64,000 nt of DNA from NCBI GenBank assembly GCA_021234155.1, contig JAJEKV010000014.1, positions 11,119,563-11,183,562 on the forward strand, written 5' to 3'. The translations under genes and the position numbers were made by a program. Positions 35,977 through 47,551 of the stretch are shown here, in pieces (position 1 is the first letter of the stretch; every line of letters starts with the position of its first letter). Under the pieces are notes generated by a model. That model was not told the DNA's origin. It saw only the letters and a program-made list of their open reading frames with translations, and did not search any database. Source of the stretch: Isoetes taiwanensis. Taxonomy: Eukaryota; Streptophyta; Lycopodiopsida; Isoetales; Isoetaceae.

Positions 35977-38929
35977 TAAATATATATAACAGGTTGGAAA
36001 CGGTTGCACACAAGAGCTAGATACAACACTTGTGAAGCTTATGGTGATATGGGGTCTAGAATTCCCATAACACAGGCTCAAAATACAAGAGCTGTGTATT
36101 CTCCTATAGTGCAGTGGTGGCCTATATGGCTATGGCACCAAGTTTGAACAATGGCACCATGGTTACTTATTATGCCATGGCCCCTGTACTAAAAGTGGGA
36201 CCTTGATATGGGATCTAGCCATAAATGAATCACCGAATCCGTATTCTCCTATAGTGTAATGGCTGCCTATAATGCAATGGCACCATGGTTACCTATATTG
36301 CAAAGGCCCTTATACTAAAGGGCATGCATATAATGCATGGGATATTTGGTTGCATGATAAAATGCATGGGACATTTTTAGCCCAATATGCCTAATTTACA
36401 TATGGGCCTATGGTTCAAAATGGCATAGAATTAAAGAAAAGCAAAAATGTTGCAATAATCCTCGTTATTCTCTATGGCAAAAACATAGTAATGCATTGGT
36501 CTTTTGGTTTTCTTGGGGACATTTGCTAAGGCCAATATTTGAAGGCCCTCAAGGCAAAAAGTACAATGGACATGAATTTGTTGGTCTAAATTAGACCTGT
36601 GAAAATTAGCACGAAAATTATTTATGAGAACCCTTGATATTTTTCAAAGTCACGCCATTTCAAAGTTTGTACTACCTCATTTTAACAATGTAATACTTCT
36701 ACCACTACAATGGTGGAGGTTGTGATGTCTTTTAATTTTATACACGTGATGTTTGAACAATGGCACCATGGTTTACATAGTACAAGGTAAACAAATGCAC
36801 ATTTGGCTAAAAAACAAGTTTATGGTTGGACAAAATGCTTGTATATGACCCTTTTTATTATTTGATAAGAGTGGTTCGTGGATAAAATGTTGCATGCAAC
36901 AAATGCTTTACCCTTTAAACTTTATATTACGAGGTAAACTTTACATGCAAGTTGCCACTTGCCACTTCCTTAGCATAGACTTTTTGCATGGTGTGATTTA
37001 CACCTCAATGCATTCTTGACAAAATGGCCAAATGACGATTTGCATATTATGGATACAAAAAGAAAAAGCTTCTTTTTATTCTAGAATTTTATTAAACATG
37101 GCAAAGATTGGGAACTTGTTTGCAAATGGTTGAGGGCAAAAGAGCACGTAGCATTGCTTATATGTTTTTTAGCCGTCATGCAAAAATGGCTTGCATGACT
37201 ACTTGCACAATATGAATTTGGCCATATTAATATTTAGGGCAAACAAACCCTAGCTCAATTTCTAGCGGCCAGACTGTAACCTGGTACCAGGCGGCCAAGA
37301 TGGTCGAAACTAGATTAGCCAGGCAAGATGAGGCCGGATTTGATGATTTCGGCATGGCACAGACACGTTGATGCCGGATTTGAGGATTTCGGCCTAGCCA
37401 CGTACGATTCTGGCATGATTCGACCTGTCAAGCCTTCTTCAAATGAAAAAGCAGGGCCAGAATATGTCTGATTGATATATCTGATATTACACGGGATCAT
37501 AATGGATCATACAATGGCCTTCATTGCAAGCAGTTCTGGCCAAAATAATAGTGCACAACTGGAACACAGTGATGCATGACAGATCAAGCATTTTCATTCA
37601 GGTTTGTGGTATTATCGTTTGAGATATTATCTTTGAATGATTTAATTTGCTTAGGATTTATGAATGAATATGATGTGCCTATAGAAGCATCTTGAATCTT
37701 GAAAGGCTTTTTTGGACTTCTACCAAAATAGCTTCTATTATTTGCATGATTTTGAAAGGCCAATGGTTGCCACTGTTAAAAGCAGGTCCTGCTAAAAACC
37801 GAGTGGACTTTGAGCTTTCCGACTTGGATAATGGTACTCTTAAACGTTCTTGGAGTGCTACAAAAGGTTATTGCAATTTATTTGCTTCAATAACATGAAA
37901 CATGAACGTGCTGTTATGGATTTTACAATTATATGCTCTATGCTTTTTAAGTAAAATGATGAATACACTAGGAAATTGTTACAATATGAAATTGGTAACA
38001 CTATGAAGTGATGCACCGTTTTTTCAAACGGACTACATAAAACTAAGTATACTTGCATTATTTGTGCATATGCTGAAGCTTAAAACTGATGCAGATTTGT
38101 TGCATTTGGTTAAACATGGAATGCACCTTGTTTAAACTTGCATAATTTGCTGCTAAAACTACAAGCTTTATATGATAGTGTAGCAGAATATTTTGGTGCC
38201 TGCAATAGCTGGACATCCTTACTGAATTCTTATTTAGGTGCTGAAACTAGAGATTGTTATAGACTCGTTGCACGATGTATTTACATAGAGTGCAAAAAAG
38301 CAAATGAGTTGCAAATTATATTGCAACTTTTTGGATTTAACAGAATCTTAAGTTATACTTCCATTTCTATTTCCTTTTCTTGTTAACGATGTCTCAGGGC
38401 AAGGTTACAATTGGTGATCAGTGATAAACTGAGAGACCCAATGTACCTTTTGGCCCTTGCATCGTTACCGGGATTACTGCTAACGTTTGCATGTTTGGCT
38501 GCAGGTACGGGCTCTCTCCTCCAATTGTCGCTTTTTGCTTTTAGGGATGTTGTTATCAGGAAAAAGGGTGGAATATCTTCACATAAAAGCTCGAAATGTG
38601 TACACAACGATTATGATCAGCAAAGATATGTATACTACTAGACTTTCTGGTAAAAGAAAGGGATGTTACTACCTTTTTTCACTTTATATAACTACATTTG
38701 TTGCTTTCTAAGGCTATACTTTCAAAAATTCTACATGCTAAAAGAAAAGGAAAGATAACTTGGTAATAGAAAATTGGTAATAGTAATTATGATATATCTA
38801 CTCTATTTATTGCTTGTGTAAGGCCTATTTGTAAGGCCTAAGATGGTACCATCATTGTTAGTAATTAATTGTTGGGTATTATCTTATTCTAAATTTTCTT
38901 TATCACTACTAGTTTTTTTATAAAAAACT
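35973..38929. other. AT-rich non-coding region
   Basis: No recognisable gene. Local direct repeats: CTCCTATAGTG(C/T)A(G/A)TGG..GCCTAT...ATGGCACCA at about 36096 and 36248, and GCCGGATTTGA(T/G)GATTTCGGC at about 37332 and 37370. Open frames of 60-82 codons have no motif. Confidence 0.55.
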
Positions 38930-39105
38930 CCACCATTGGCTCATATAACCCTCTATAATCTATTCCCTTTGTTTTAGGACCAATTTTAACTTTTAGTTGG
39001 CAGGAGGGTCCCTTTGCTAGCAAAGGGATCCTCCAATCCCTTTTGTTAACATATGGGGCCTTATCTGCCTTCCGGTAGGAGGTAGGAATATATATATATA
39101 GGTTC
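38930..39105 (-). repeat. Family C repeat, copy 2, with a 20-bp palindrome
   Basis: Reverse-complement match to 16274-16430 (CTTCCGGTAGGAGGTAGG, GAGGGTCCCTTT, CCAATTTTAACTTTTAGTTGG area). It includes the perfect palindrome TCCCTTTGCTAGCAAAGGGA at about 39008-39027, which could form a hairpin. It ends at a TATATATATATA run. Possibly a small non-autonomous element. Confidence 0.55.
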
Positions 39106-39150
39106 TTAATATTTTCCACTGTAGTCTGCCCTAATATAATCCGCTTCAAA

Positions 39151-39225
39151 CTGATGGGCATAGCATAATGGTTAGACAACGAATTTGGACTTATAATCTA
39201 TGGACTGGTTTAGTCCATAGAATAG
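39151..39225 (+). other. tRNA-like or tRNA-derived sequence
   Basis: GATGGGCATAGCATAATGGT and TAGACAACGAATTTGGACTT resemble a tRNA D-arm followed by an anticodon arm with loop CTTATAA (anticodon would be UAU). The T-arm is replaced by GGACTGGTTTAGTCC, a hairpin with the wrong loop size, so this is not a working tRNA. A decayed tRNA or SINE head is possible. Confidence 0.25.
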
Positions 39226-39424
39226 GACAGATAATATTGGTTTAGGGTCTCTTTTGGCAGGAGCTTTGGCAACCCTGGGACAAGGCTAATATGAATGGAG
39301 CATAAATTGCCTATAGCATTGCAGGTCCAAGTGAGCATCTAATAGTGTAACAAAAAAGTGGCATACACTTGCCCCAATTTGGTTATATCCTAACCCCTAT
39401 AGTATTATTTGAGAATTGTAATTA

Positions 39425-40110
39425 CAATAAGATATGAAGGATAGATATCCTGGCGGCGGTTCCTGCTGTCTTCAACCAGAGTTCGCAATGTGAAAATGTG
39501 GTCAATGGTTGAGTGTCGGGGTCTGAATCCTGCCTGGGTGAGGGCCCGTATCTCTGCTACCTCTGCCCAGCTCGTCAACTGCTGCTCGAGAATCCCAGCA
39601 AGCAATTTTGCAAACACCAAACTGACCATGATTGTTCGGTAATTGGCTGGGCAGTGCGGGTCACCTGCCTTATAGATGGGAACAACTCTGCTATTAGTCC
39701 ACTGCAGCGGGAAGCCTTCCTATAATGCCTTGTTGAACAAGGCGGTCAGCACTAGTATTATGGACGGCCCAATTCTGCCTGCATACCATCCGGGTCCGGG
39801 GCTTTCCCATTGACAAGACGCTGTAAGCCTTGTTCCACGTCTGAATCTGTGATTTCCAGCACTGGGCCTTCTTGCAGGGGTAATGCTGCATGTGCACCCT
39901 GAGGGTCGTATAGCTGTTGCAAGTATTGCCTCCACTGCTCGGGAGTGATGTTCCCTGTGGGCTGTACTGGCTTTCTAAGAACCCTTCGCCAGAAGGTCCT
40001 AGGGTGACGTTCCAGGAGGTAAAACATTTCCCTTTGATGCGATGCAATGTACCTGGCTTTCGTAGCTTTGAGGAAGACGCAACCTGCCAAGCCAACTTCA
40101 AGTAAAGTGG
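39425..40110 (-). pseudogene. LINE reverse transcriptase, N-terminal part only
   Basis: Frames 40090-39758 and 39629-39425 carry the beginning of a LINE RT: VEQGLQRLVNGKAPDPDGM (motif 0/1 region), then YKAGDPHCPANYRTI and TQAGFRPRHSTIDHIFTLR (RT motifs 1-2a). The sequence then stops at about 39425. The catalytic FADD box, the thumb and the zinc-binding tail are absent. It is out of frame with the endonuclease upstream. Loss of the 3' half is unusual, since LINEs are normally truncated at the 5' end. Confidence 0.85.
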
Positions 40111-40914
40111 TAAGTGGTCTGAGTCGATCTCTTCATCCCTATTAGTTGTTCCCACCTGGAAGTGCTTGACGACATGCATATCCTGCTCAGGCACCAGCAC
40201 ATAGTCCACCACACTAGATCCTCCCCCCTGGTTTTCCTGTCTACAAGTGCTCTTGCGGGTGGACGGCCACTGTGCCAGTCCATTGCAGATTACCAGGTCA
40301 AAGATACCACAGAGCAAAAGCAATTGTCTACCATAGCGCGTGACCTGATTGTCATCTGATGTCCGTGGCCAAGCTCCTTCTGCAGGACGCAGCTGCAATA
40401 TATCATCAGTCAAGGGATCAAATCTCATGGGTTGTTCTACCCCGGTGCGCGCATTGAAGTCTCCAAGGAGTATGACACTGCCCAACTGCTTATGCTGCTG
40501 TATGTCATCATATAGATCGACATAGGGGTCCAGCCTATCCACATCCGAGTGGGTGTGATAGAAGTTGCTTTCTGCATGTGGAAAGTAGCAGGCTGCCACA
40601 AAGAGGGGTCTGCTACTGCAGTTTTGCACACGCACCCACAAGTACCGGTTGTGCTTGTCTGTCTTGAACAAGGAAACTGACTGTGCCAAGGCCGTTCGAT
40701 AGTAGCAGGCAACTCCCCCATGCCCCCGCTTTCCTGTGCAATCATTGAAGATTGAGTAGCGCTGGTATCCTGGCAAGTCGGGTATCCTGTGTCCTGCATG
40801 CTCCCATGTTTCCATAAGGAAGATCAGATCCATATCTGCAGCAACAGAGTTGAGACTATCTCCCTTCTGCCATGGGAAGCCCCGACAATTCCAGGAGACC
40901 ATGCGGAGGCACAA
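40111..40914 (-). CDS. LINE ORF2 endonuclease domain (EEP family)
   Basis: This is the apurinic-like endonuclease that nicks target DNA for target-primed reverse transcription. It starts at ATG 40914, 112 nt after the ORF1 stop. Motifs seen: VSWNCRGFP at the N-terminus, LMETW (Mg-binding Glu region), GHGGVACYYR, VILLGDFNAR (central GDFNA motif), SVVDYVLVP and SDHLPLYLKL (catalytic Asp-His). The length of about 240 residues is usual. The frame stays open past the domain, but the RT continues in another frame, so ORF2 is broken near 40100. Confidence 0.92.
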
Positions 40915-41025
40915 TTCCTATTTGTTGGCAGGGGCAACAGTTGGGGATTCAGTGGCAGCATCAGAAGGGGGGATGGCAGAAGTAGTGGCAGCCTGAGATG
41001 TGCGAGCAACAGAAGGTGAAGCAAC

Positions 41026-42363
41026 TTAAGCAGGGCATGCGGCTGTAGCAGGCGAAGCAATGGCATGGTTAGGGGCTGGGGGAGGGTTAGCAGGATTCGC
41101 AGCAGCATTTGGCGGCTTGAAAATTTGCATCTTACCCCGAATCAGTCCTGCAGCTCCTCCCTGTCTGCGAATGCTTTTAACTTTGGCCAACTCATGCATG
41201 TGGTCTTCTTGTTGGGACGGGGTCAGGTCTCGGTCAATATACAAGGCCGTTCCCTTCAGCCGCCTACCCTGGCGTAGGATAGCTGCTTTCACTTGCGCAT
41301 CTCGCACTGTGAACGTGACTACCCGTGGGCGGTCTGGGCGCTGGGTGCCATGGCGTCTCGCTCTAATAATGTGTACTAGCATGGGGAATGTCATTCGAGC
41401 AAGAATCAACATTTGGAGCCGGTTAATGAGGTCCTCCCCTGCCTCTTCTGTCAGGCCACGTACCACCGCATTGTGGCTTCTCCGCCTCAGCTCCTGGAAC
41501 TCTCTGATTGTTGGGACAATCCTGCCCGGCACAACAGGAGTTGTTTGTTGTCGGTGGGGCATAGGCTGTGGCCTACGTTGGGGCGGGGGTGGCATGGAGT
41601 GGCTTGGGGGTGCAGTAGCAGACGGCTCTGGCTGACGCCTTGCAGACTCTTGGGCAGGTGGGACTGCCGTGGCAGGTATAGTGGTCTCTCCTTCCTGAAG
41701 CCGGGAGCTTAGCTCCTGCTGAAATTGTTGCTGCCTTGTCAATTCACGCATGCACCTCTGCAATTGCTCATGAGCCTCTACATTGAGGCCCTTGCCTTGT
41801 TCAGTGATAACTGCCCTCAGCCCCTGCACCTTCCGATCTCGAGCTGCAGAGCTCTGCTCCAGATTCTGCAAGCGAGAGTCCAGCATAGGGTTCATTGCAG
41901 ATGAGGCCATTTCTTGTGTGTCAACCCTAGTTTGAAGGGCTCTCAATTGTGACTGGCTCTCTTCAAAAGCGACCTGAACTTTTCGCATCATAGTAGCAGC
42001 CTCCTCAGCCTCTGATTGAAGGCGGGAGATGGTTGTCATTGTCTCTTGCTCAACACGTTGCTTGTCCTGTGTCATGATTTCAATGGCGGTGGACATGGAA
42101 TCCATGCGGGCCTGCATGTCAGCAAGACTCTTCTTGTCCTTCTGCCTTTCAAAGTGCACTAGGTGAAGGCCATCGTCTAGGTGCTGTATGCGAGTCTCCA
42201 TGCCGGAAACACGCTGTTTTTCAATAGCCAGCTGTCTCTTGAGCAATTTGGGTGCGGAGGCCTGCATTTCCTCTGCCAAGCAAGCGATTCGAGCTTTGTT
42301 GCCCTCTGCCATTGCTTGAACCTGTTTCCAGTGCTCCTCAACTGCCTGGTTTGGTGGCGGCAA
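41026..42363 (-). CDS. LINE ORF1 (L1-ORF1p-like RNA-binding protein)
   Basis: A 445-residue ORF directly upstream of the endonuclease. Residues about 20-240 are a long coiled coil rich in Q/E/R with leucine heptads (for example LAEEMQASAPKLLKRQLAIE). A proline/alanine-rich hinge follows, then an RRM/CTD-like part with NAVVRGLTEEAGEDL, RPRVVTFTVRDAQVKAAIL, GTALYIDRDLTPSQQ and IRGKMQIFKPP. This order matches L1-type ORF1 proteins, which form RNP trimers with LINE RNA. The end is alanine/proline-rich and its frame overlaps other open frames in this GC-rich stretch. Confidence 0.85.
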   Translation of the reverse strand: MPPPNQAVEEHWKQVQAMAEGNKARIACLAEEMQASAPKLLKRQLAIEKQRVSGMETRIQHLDDGLHLVHFERQKDKKSLADMQARMDSMSTAIEIMTQDKQRVEQETMTTISRLQSEAEEAATMMRKVQVAFEESQSQLRALQTRVDTQEMASSAMNPMLDSRLQNLEQSSAARDRKVQGLRAVITEQGKGLNVEAHEQLQRCMRELTRQQQFQQELSSRLQEGETTIPATAVPPAQESARRQPEPSATAPPSHSMPPPPQRRPQPMPHRQQTTPVVPGRIVPTIREFQELRRRSHNAVVRGLTEEAGEDLINRLQMLILARMTFPMLVHIIRARRHGTQRPDRPRVVTFTVRDAQVKAAILRQGRRLKGTALYIDRDLTPSQQEDHMHELAKVKSIRRQGGAAGLIRGKMQIFKPPNAAANPANPPPAPNHAIASPATAACPA

Positions 42364-42439
42364 AGCCCGAATATGGCTTGCCGCTAGGCTAGAGTATCTG
42401 TCATAGGCCTATTGAGCTATGCTTGTTGCACGAGACTAA

Positions 42440-43045
42440 GTGAGCCTGCGTGTTAATGCCACACAGGTTATCCACAGGTGCATGCGTGTTAATGCCTTTT
42501 GACATCGCTATAATCATCGCATATCTGCAGTATGCCCGCTCTGCCTTTCAGACGTTGAGACTCTTGAGCACTATCTCTTTGAGTGTCCGGAGGTTCAACC
42601 AGCGTGGTCCTGGTACAAGGTTTGTTTAATAGTACATTGGACTGCCGATGCATCCTCTTGGTGTCCTAGCTATCCCAATGCATGGCCCACAACTAAACAG
42701 AGGGCATTTCATCTTGGTTCTAATTGGAGCATCGCAGATAATACATCTTTCAGGGCATTTATTCATCTGTATATGGTGCTATTACGATGGCCCAGAAAAA
42801 GATATGGACAACCTATGGGTGTTCCTCTCTTGAATCAGAAATGATGGAATGCATCTAGATTCAATATCTTCGAATTAATTCTTATCATTAGTCTCCTATT
42901 CTGGAGTAAGTACATTGTGCTCCAGGCTCGTGCTCCTGTGACATCTTTGTGTGCTTACATAGTTAGATGAGACATGTAAATTTTGTACTTTTTATCTGAT
43001 TAATAAAGTTTTTGGCTTTCGTCCTTCAAAAAAGAAAAAAAGGGG
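42440..43045 (+). mobile_element. 3' end of a second LINE
   Basis: At 42532 the plus strand reads CPLCLSDVETLEHYLFECPE, a C-x2-C...H-x4-C zinc-binding tail of plant LINE reverse transcriptase, followed by W-rich text. Frame changes occur soon after. The element ends with TTAATAAAGTTTTTGGCTTTCG and an A-rich tail (CAAAAAAGAAAAAAAGG) at about 43025-43042. It is 5'-truncated and lies opposite in orientation to the LINE at 39.4-42.4 kb. Confidence 0.75.
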
Positions 43046-44141
43046 CTTTCCGATAGATAGAGAGGAAAAAGCAAACCTTACACCGAGGGCATTTCAGTGA
43101 AGGAAGATCATTGCCTTTCTGGGCAAGCACCATTTTCGGCCATTGGAATATGCAGTAGTAGAAAAAAAAAACCATTATCTTTTCAAAAAATCATGTTACA
43201 CATTGCACAACCTAATGCAGGCGAAGTAAAGGCAGAGCTAGATTTAGTTATAGCTCGCAAATTCGCCAAGAGGATAATTCTTCCAGAGTTCATAGGTGTC
43301 ACCTCCATGCAGTACCTATAGGAACAACGAAAATGAAGAATATCTGGGTAAAACGTCGTGAGAAAACTGACATAAAAACAATTTACACGATCTTTGCTTC
43401 CAAAGAAAGGGTCATATTTTTGTATTCGTGTATTTTGTGGAGCTCAATCAAATTCTTGTCAACAGGGAAGATACTCATCACTCAAACTATGGTGGTTTCC
43501 AGCTTCTGGTGCATTCCTGAAATTATGAATCCTATGAGCTCGAGCTATAGATATTCGTGTTGTTCCAGATCCAAAAAATCACAAGAGCTGTGGAGATTTT
43601 AAGCTATGGAGCCACCGGAGCTATGGAGCACGTCTGCACAAATCCAAGCATTTGCGATGGAATAACAGATCGCCTAAATGCAGATTTTTGAACCAATCTA
43701 TGAATTACTCTAGAATCAACTCTGAATTCCAAGTGATGAAAACCACATGACCAGTTGCACCAGATTCAACACAAATGCCAAATTATAGACCCGAATCTGA
43801 TCCAAACCCACAATACCAGATTCAACTCTAAAACCCACAAAAGCAAAGGATTAAATCCAATTCTATCTTTGTTTCTAACCCTTGTCCGCTTGATTCAGAG
43901 CAAATTTGGACTTAAACTAGGATTGAATGTAAAAAATGGATAGATTCAACCCAAAATGGTGCATTCGATCCAAAAAAGGTCCCAATTTGCATGTATTGAG
44001 TTGATTCCTTCACCGGACGAAGAGGCATAAAATCCGATAGTTCAGTACCCGCAATAACTCCACTAGTGCGCTAACATCCTTTATGCTCTAGCTCAGGATA
44101 GTCTTACCCTGGTTTCTGAGATCCCGGAGGTGAAAATACCG
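43046..44141. other. No gene recognised
   Basis: Open frames at 43097-43321 and 43333-43602 show no motif. From about 43680 to 43970 the words CAGATTCAAC, TTCAACCCAAA and AATCCAA recur irregularly. Confidence 0.5.
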
Positions 44142-44515
44142 GCCTTCAGTATCACCAACATCTCTCGACGGAATCCGTTCCAAGCCCCTCCCTTTTACCG
44201 TACTGACACACGTGAGGGGCCCTGCGCCGATCTCGGCCGTCCGCTCCCGCGACACATCCGGGCCATCTGTGGTGTTCCCCACCTCCGATATCACCATAAA
44301 AACTACATGGTGATCCCGCCGTCCGGCCTTCGGTATCATCAACATCTCTCGACGGAACCCATTCCAGGCCCCTCCCTTTTACTGTACTGACACACATGAG
44401 GGGCCCTGCGCCAATCGGTCGTCTGCTCCCGCGACACATACAAGCCGTCTGCGGTGTTCCCCGCCACCGATATCACCATAAAAAGTACACGATGATCTTG
44501 CCGTCTGGAATCACC
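44142..44515 (+). repeat. Tandem duplication, about 185-bp period
   Basis: Two copies (44142-44327 and 44328-44515) share CATCTCTCGACGGAA, CCCCTCCCTTTTAC.GTACTG, GAGGGGCCCTGCGCC, CGCTCCCGCGACACAT and CCGATATCACCATAAAAA. It is GC-rich against an AT-rich background and just precedes the MULE pseudogene; it may be MULE terminal or subterminal sequence. Confidence 0.85.
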
Positions 44516-44599
44516 AACATGTGATCCTGGCCTCCGGGATCCCCTTGCCATGACCCTTGCCATGATAAATTTGTTGATGCAGAGAAAGGTATCAGATTC

Positions 44600-46092
44600 A
44601 AGCTAGCACCGTGGATCTCTTAGGAATTGAGGGAATGGGTTAGAGATAAGCTCGTGCATTGGCACACACCACGTAGTGTTATGAACATGCATGAGGAATG
44701 GTGGAGATTTAAACTTAATGTGCATGGCAAGGATAGTATGTGTAGGAATGACATGTTGAAGATCCGGGATGTTTACAAACATCGAGAAGAGTGTTGTGTC
44801 GAAACACTTGGAAGCTACATGAAAACCTTCCCACTAGGATCAACACGTGGGTTCAACAACATCAAGAGTCTGTGTTCTTGTATGAACAAGGTTGCACGTT
44901 CCAATTGGAAGTGATGACTCCAATCCAAAGAGGGGCAATTCTAAAGTTTGGAAAGAATAGGGCCATTTTCATGGATGCAACCTTCAAAACTAATGACAAG
45001 AGGTACACTACATGGGTTCATTTCTACTGTAGATCATTTCCAAAGTTCATTTAAAGTTAAAGATAGCATTTCAATTCTAGATCCAATCAAAGATTCTGGC
45101 TTCTATTATGCAGGTACTATCTTTTTACAACTCATTGCTTTTGATGACCATTGCAATGGCTTGCCATTGGCCTATATCATAACCAATTCTCAAAAAACTA
45201 GAGCTATAACTAAGTGGTTGAAAGCACTAAAGGATTCACTATGCCTGGATGATCCGGATTGGCACCCTTCTTGCATCATTACTGACGATGCGGTGCTGAA
45301 ACCAAGGCCGTCAAAAATGTAAGTTCCTAGGCAATTTATCTCCCTTTCCCTTTCTTATACTTTCTTGCCTACTTTCTTATGGTGGCTAACACTATGGACT
45401 AACATTGTGCATTTGTGTAGGTTTTCCCAAACGTGAATATGCAAATATGCATTTGGCATGTGAGGAGAGCGTGGATTAATTGGAAGGTGCATAAAAATGA
45501 AATGTTCAAGGATCTAGGGAATATAATGTACAAGACAGAGGGTCCTGCAAGGGACAATGAGTATGGTGAGGAGTACATGGAAGCTGTTATGAAAGAAGCC
45601 ATCAAGAGGTTGGAAGAGTTGGTGAGGAAGTATCCTCAATACCCTAAATTGTTGGCCTACATGAGCAAGGAGCGAACTAAGAACATCTGTCAATGGGTAT
45701 TGGCTACAAGAATGTACATGCATTCTAATCAGGAGACCAATGCTGCCACAGAGGCATGGCATGCTACCCTTAAGTTGCGCCTAGGCATATGTAAACGTGC
45801 ACCTCGAGGTAAGAGAATTGGCTGGTTGCTCTACATTCTCACAAACAATGTGGAGACACATATGGCTTACATGAGGTACTGTTTTTATACCACTACTTGG
45901 TCTAATTTACCTTGCTTTTGATTGATATATAGCTCTGTTCTAGGTCTATGAAGGAACATAGATTTGTAGTAAACACCTCACAAGAACAGATACTAGAGTG
46001 TACAATAAGAGGTGCTTGAAATATTGCCGATGAAGAAGTGATATTTACCAACTTTGAGGAAGGTGAGGCTGAAGTGCAAAGTGAGCGCAGTT
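44600..46092 (+). pseudogene. MULE-type transposase pseudogene
   Basis: MULE transposases cut and paste Mutator-like elements. Frames show VQQHQESVFLYEQG, MTPIQRGAILKFGKNRAIFM with DAT (first catalytic Asp), FDDHCNGLPLAYIIT, CIITDDA (second Asp region), and after an intron (about 45325-45420, GTAAGT to TGTGTAG) ICIWHVRRAW and NQETNAATEAWHATLKLR (Glu region). Another intron probably lies before 45943. The frame is lost several times: near 45060-45130, at GCGGTGCTG 45290 where GCAGCTG would keep the frame, and by a TGA at 46017. The coding text is finally cut at about 46092 by a Ty3/gypsy element, and I do not find the rest beyond it. Confidence 0.85.
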
Positions 46093-47410
46093 TGTTGAAG
46101 GTGTTCCTAGCAAAACCTTCAACCTCAATGGTTTACAACCTCCAGGTTGCTTAAGGCAACCACTCTGTGTGAGAAAACTCCAAGAATAAAGCTCAAATAC
46201 AAATTTTGAACCGCTTTCCCAAATCAGAAAAAAGACTGCCCTAGAAAAAATGATGCCATTTGCAAGCAAACAAAGATTTGACTATGATCTCAAATGCCAT
46301 AACTGCTTAAGATCCTGAAGAATGCTAGGCAAATAGTCAGATGCCTTATGAATGACATAAATCACTCAAATATGCATTCCTAACTGGGTCAAAACTTGGT
46401 CAATATCCCTGGCAGAGAGCAATTTTCTGCAAACCTAAAAATATAAGTCTTTTTTGTGTTTTGATGCTTGGATCTCCTTTCAACATGTTTGCACACAATG
46501 ATCAAACATACTTTTTGCATAAACAGGTGCAAAATATCCTGAAATTTTGTAATTTGGTCTGACACACTGTCACAGTTTGAAAACAGCAAACAAGATTTTA
46601 TTAGATCGACTTCTGTGGGTGCTCTTTTTTGTTTTGGAATATATCCTAAAGGTACTTATGATTTGCAAGCAAGGAGCAGCTACCTAGTTGGTCAGAGATG
46701 CAATCAGGAACTTAAAAATGCAATTTCTTGGCTTAAGGATGCAAAGCAAGCTCAAATCTCTATGGAGTCAATGGGATATGTATGCTTCTTCATGATCCTT
46801 CATCTGTTACGCTCTTATCTATATGTAATTCTCACTGCAAATGTCTTATAACTATGTGCAAGCACAGAAACCTCACAATCTTACTTTTCTTAGAATGCAA
46901 AGGAAAAATTTTACTCAAATATATCTCCAAGGGTCAGATTTTCATTTATTCAAGAATCACGCAGTCATTAAACAGAATCCAGCTCTGTGTCTTGGGTACA
47001 GGATCAAGTCGGTCTTCAAATCAGCAAATTAATTGGTAACATCAGGTAATCCATAGATATCTGATGTTTGGAAGGCAGATTCAAGCATAAGTCTTCAACC
47101 GGTCTTTCTAAGCGAAATCTCGATCGAATGCTTCGCCCAAAGCCCTCGAAAATCTTCTGTGTGTTCTTCCCCTTTTCAAATTCCTCTGTTCCGGCCTGTT
47201 CTTGGCAAATTTGGGTTGGAATGTTGTCTTTTAGTTCAATTATGTGGTTCTTGGTGTGGTACAAGCAGATCCGCAGGCATTTCTTAATGATTAAGTGGTT
47301 AATCTTGGGTAAACAGCCAGATCTTGGCACGACGGAAATTTAGGGTTCTTGGAAAAACTCACAATATATCCCCTAGACATTTTATGAGATAGAAAACTTG
47401 GGTATATAAG

Positions 47411-47480
47411 GGATAGCACAGTTGGATTATTAAACTGACGTGCTATGCCCACGTGGATTCGAATCCCCACGCCCCACGCC
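47411..47480 (+). other. tRNA-like pol III promoter (A and B boxes)
   Basis: TAGCACAGTTGG at 47414 matches the A-box consensus TRGCNNAGTNGG completely. GATTCGAATCC at 47456 matches the B-box GGTTCGANTCC with one change, about 40 nt downstream. Acceptor stem and anticodon arm do not pair well, so it is a tRNA-derived relic or SINE head rather than a sure tRNA gene. It is absent at the matching place in element 2. Confidence 0.4.
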
Positions 47481-47488
47481 ACGGGTGT

Positions 47489-47551
47489 ACCACGTGTGTG
47501 TGTGGGGTGGGGGGGGGGAGATTGGGCGGGTGAGAGTCTAGGCGGGGGGGG
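47489..47551 (+). other. Guanine-run cluster in LTR of element 1
   Basis: GTGTGTGTGGGGTGGGGGGG and GGCGGGGGGGGTAG contain at least four G-runs on the plus strand within about 60 bases and could form a G-quadruplex. Element 2 has a run of 13 G at 57640-57652 in the corresponding place. Confidence 0.6.

Noticed and set aside
41060-41712. Plus-strand open frames opposite LINE ORF1
   Set aside because: Shadows of the GC-rich ORF1 on the other strand.
44088-44563. Several overlapping frames over the 185-bp tandem repeat
   Set aside because: They reflect the tandem repeat being open in more than one frame; no known domain.
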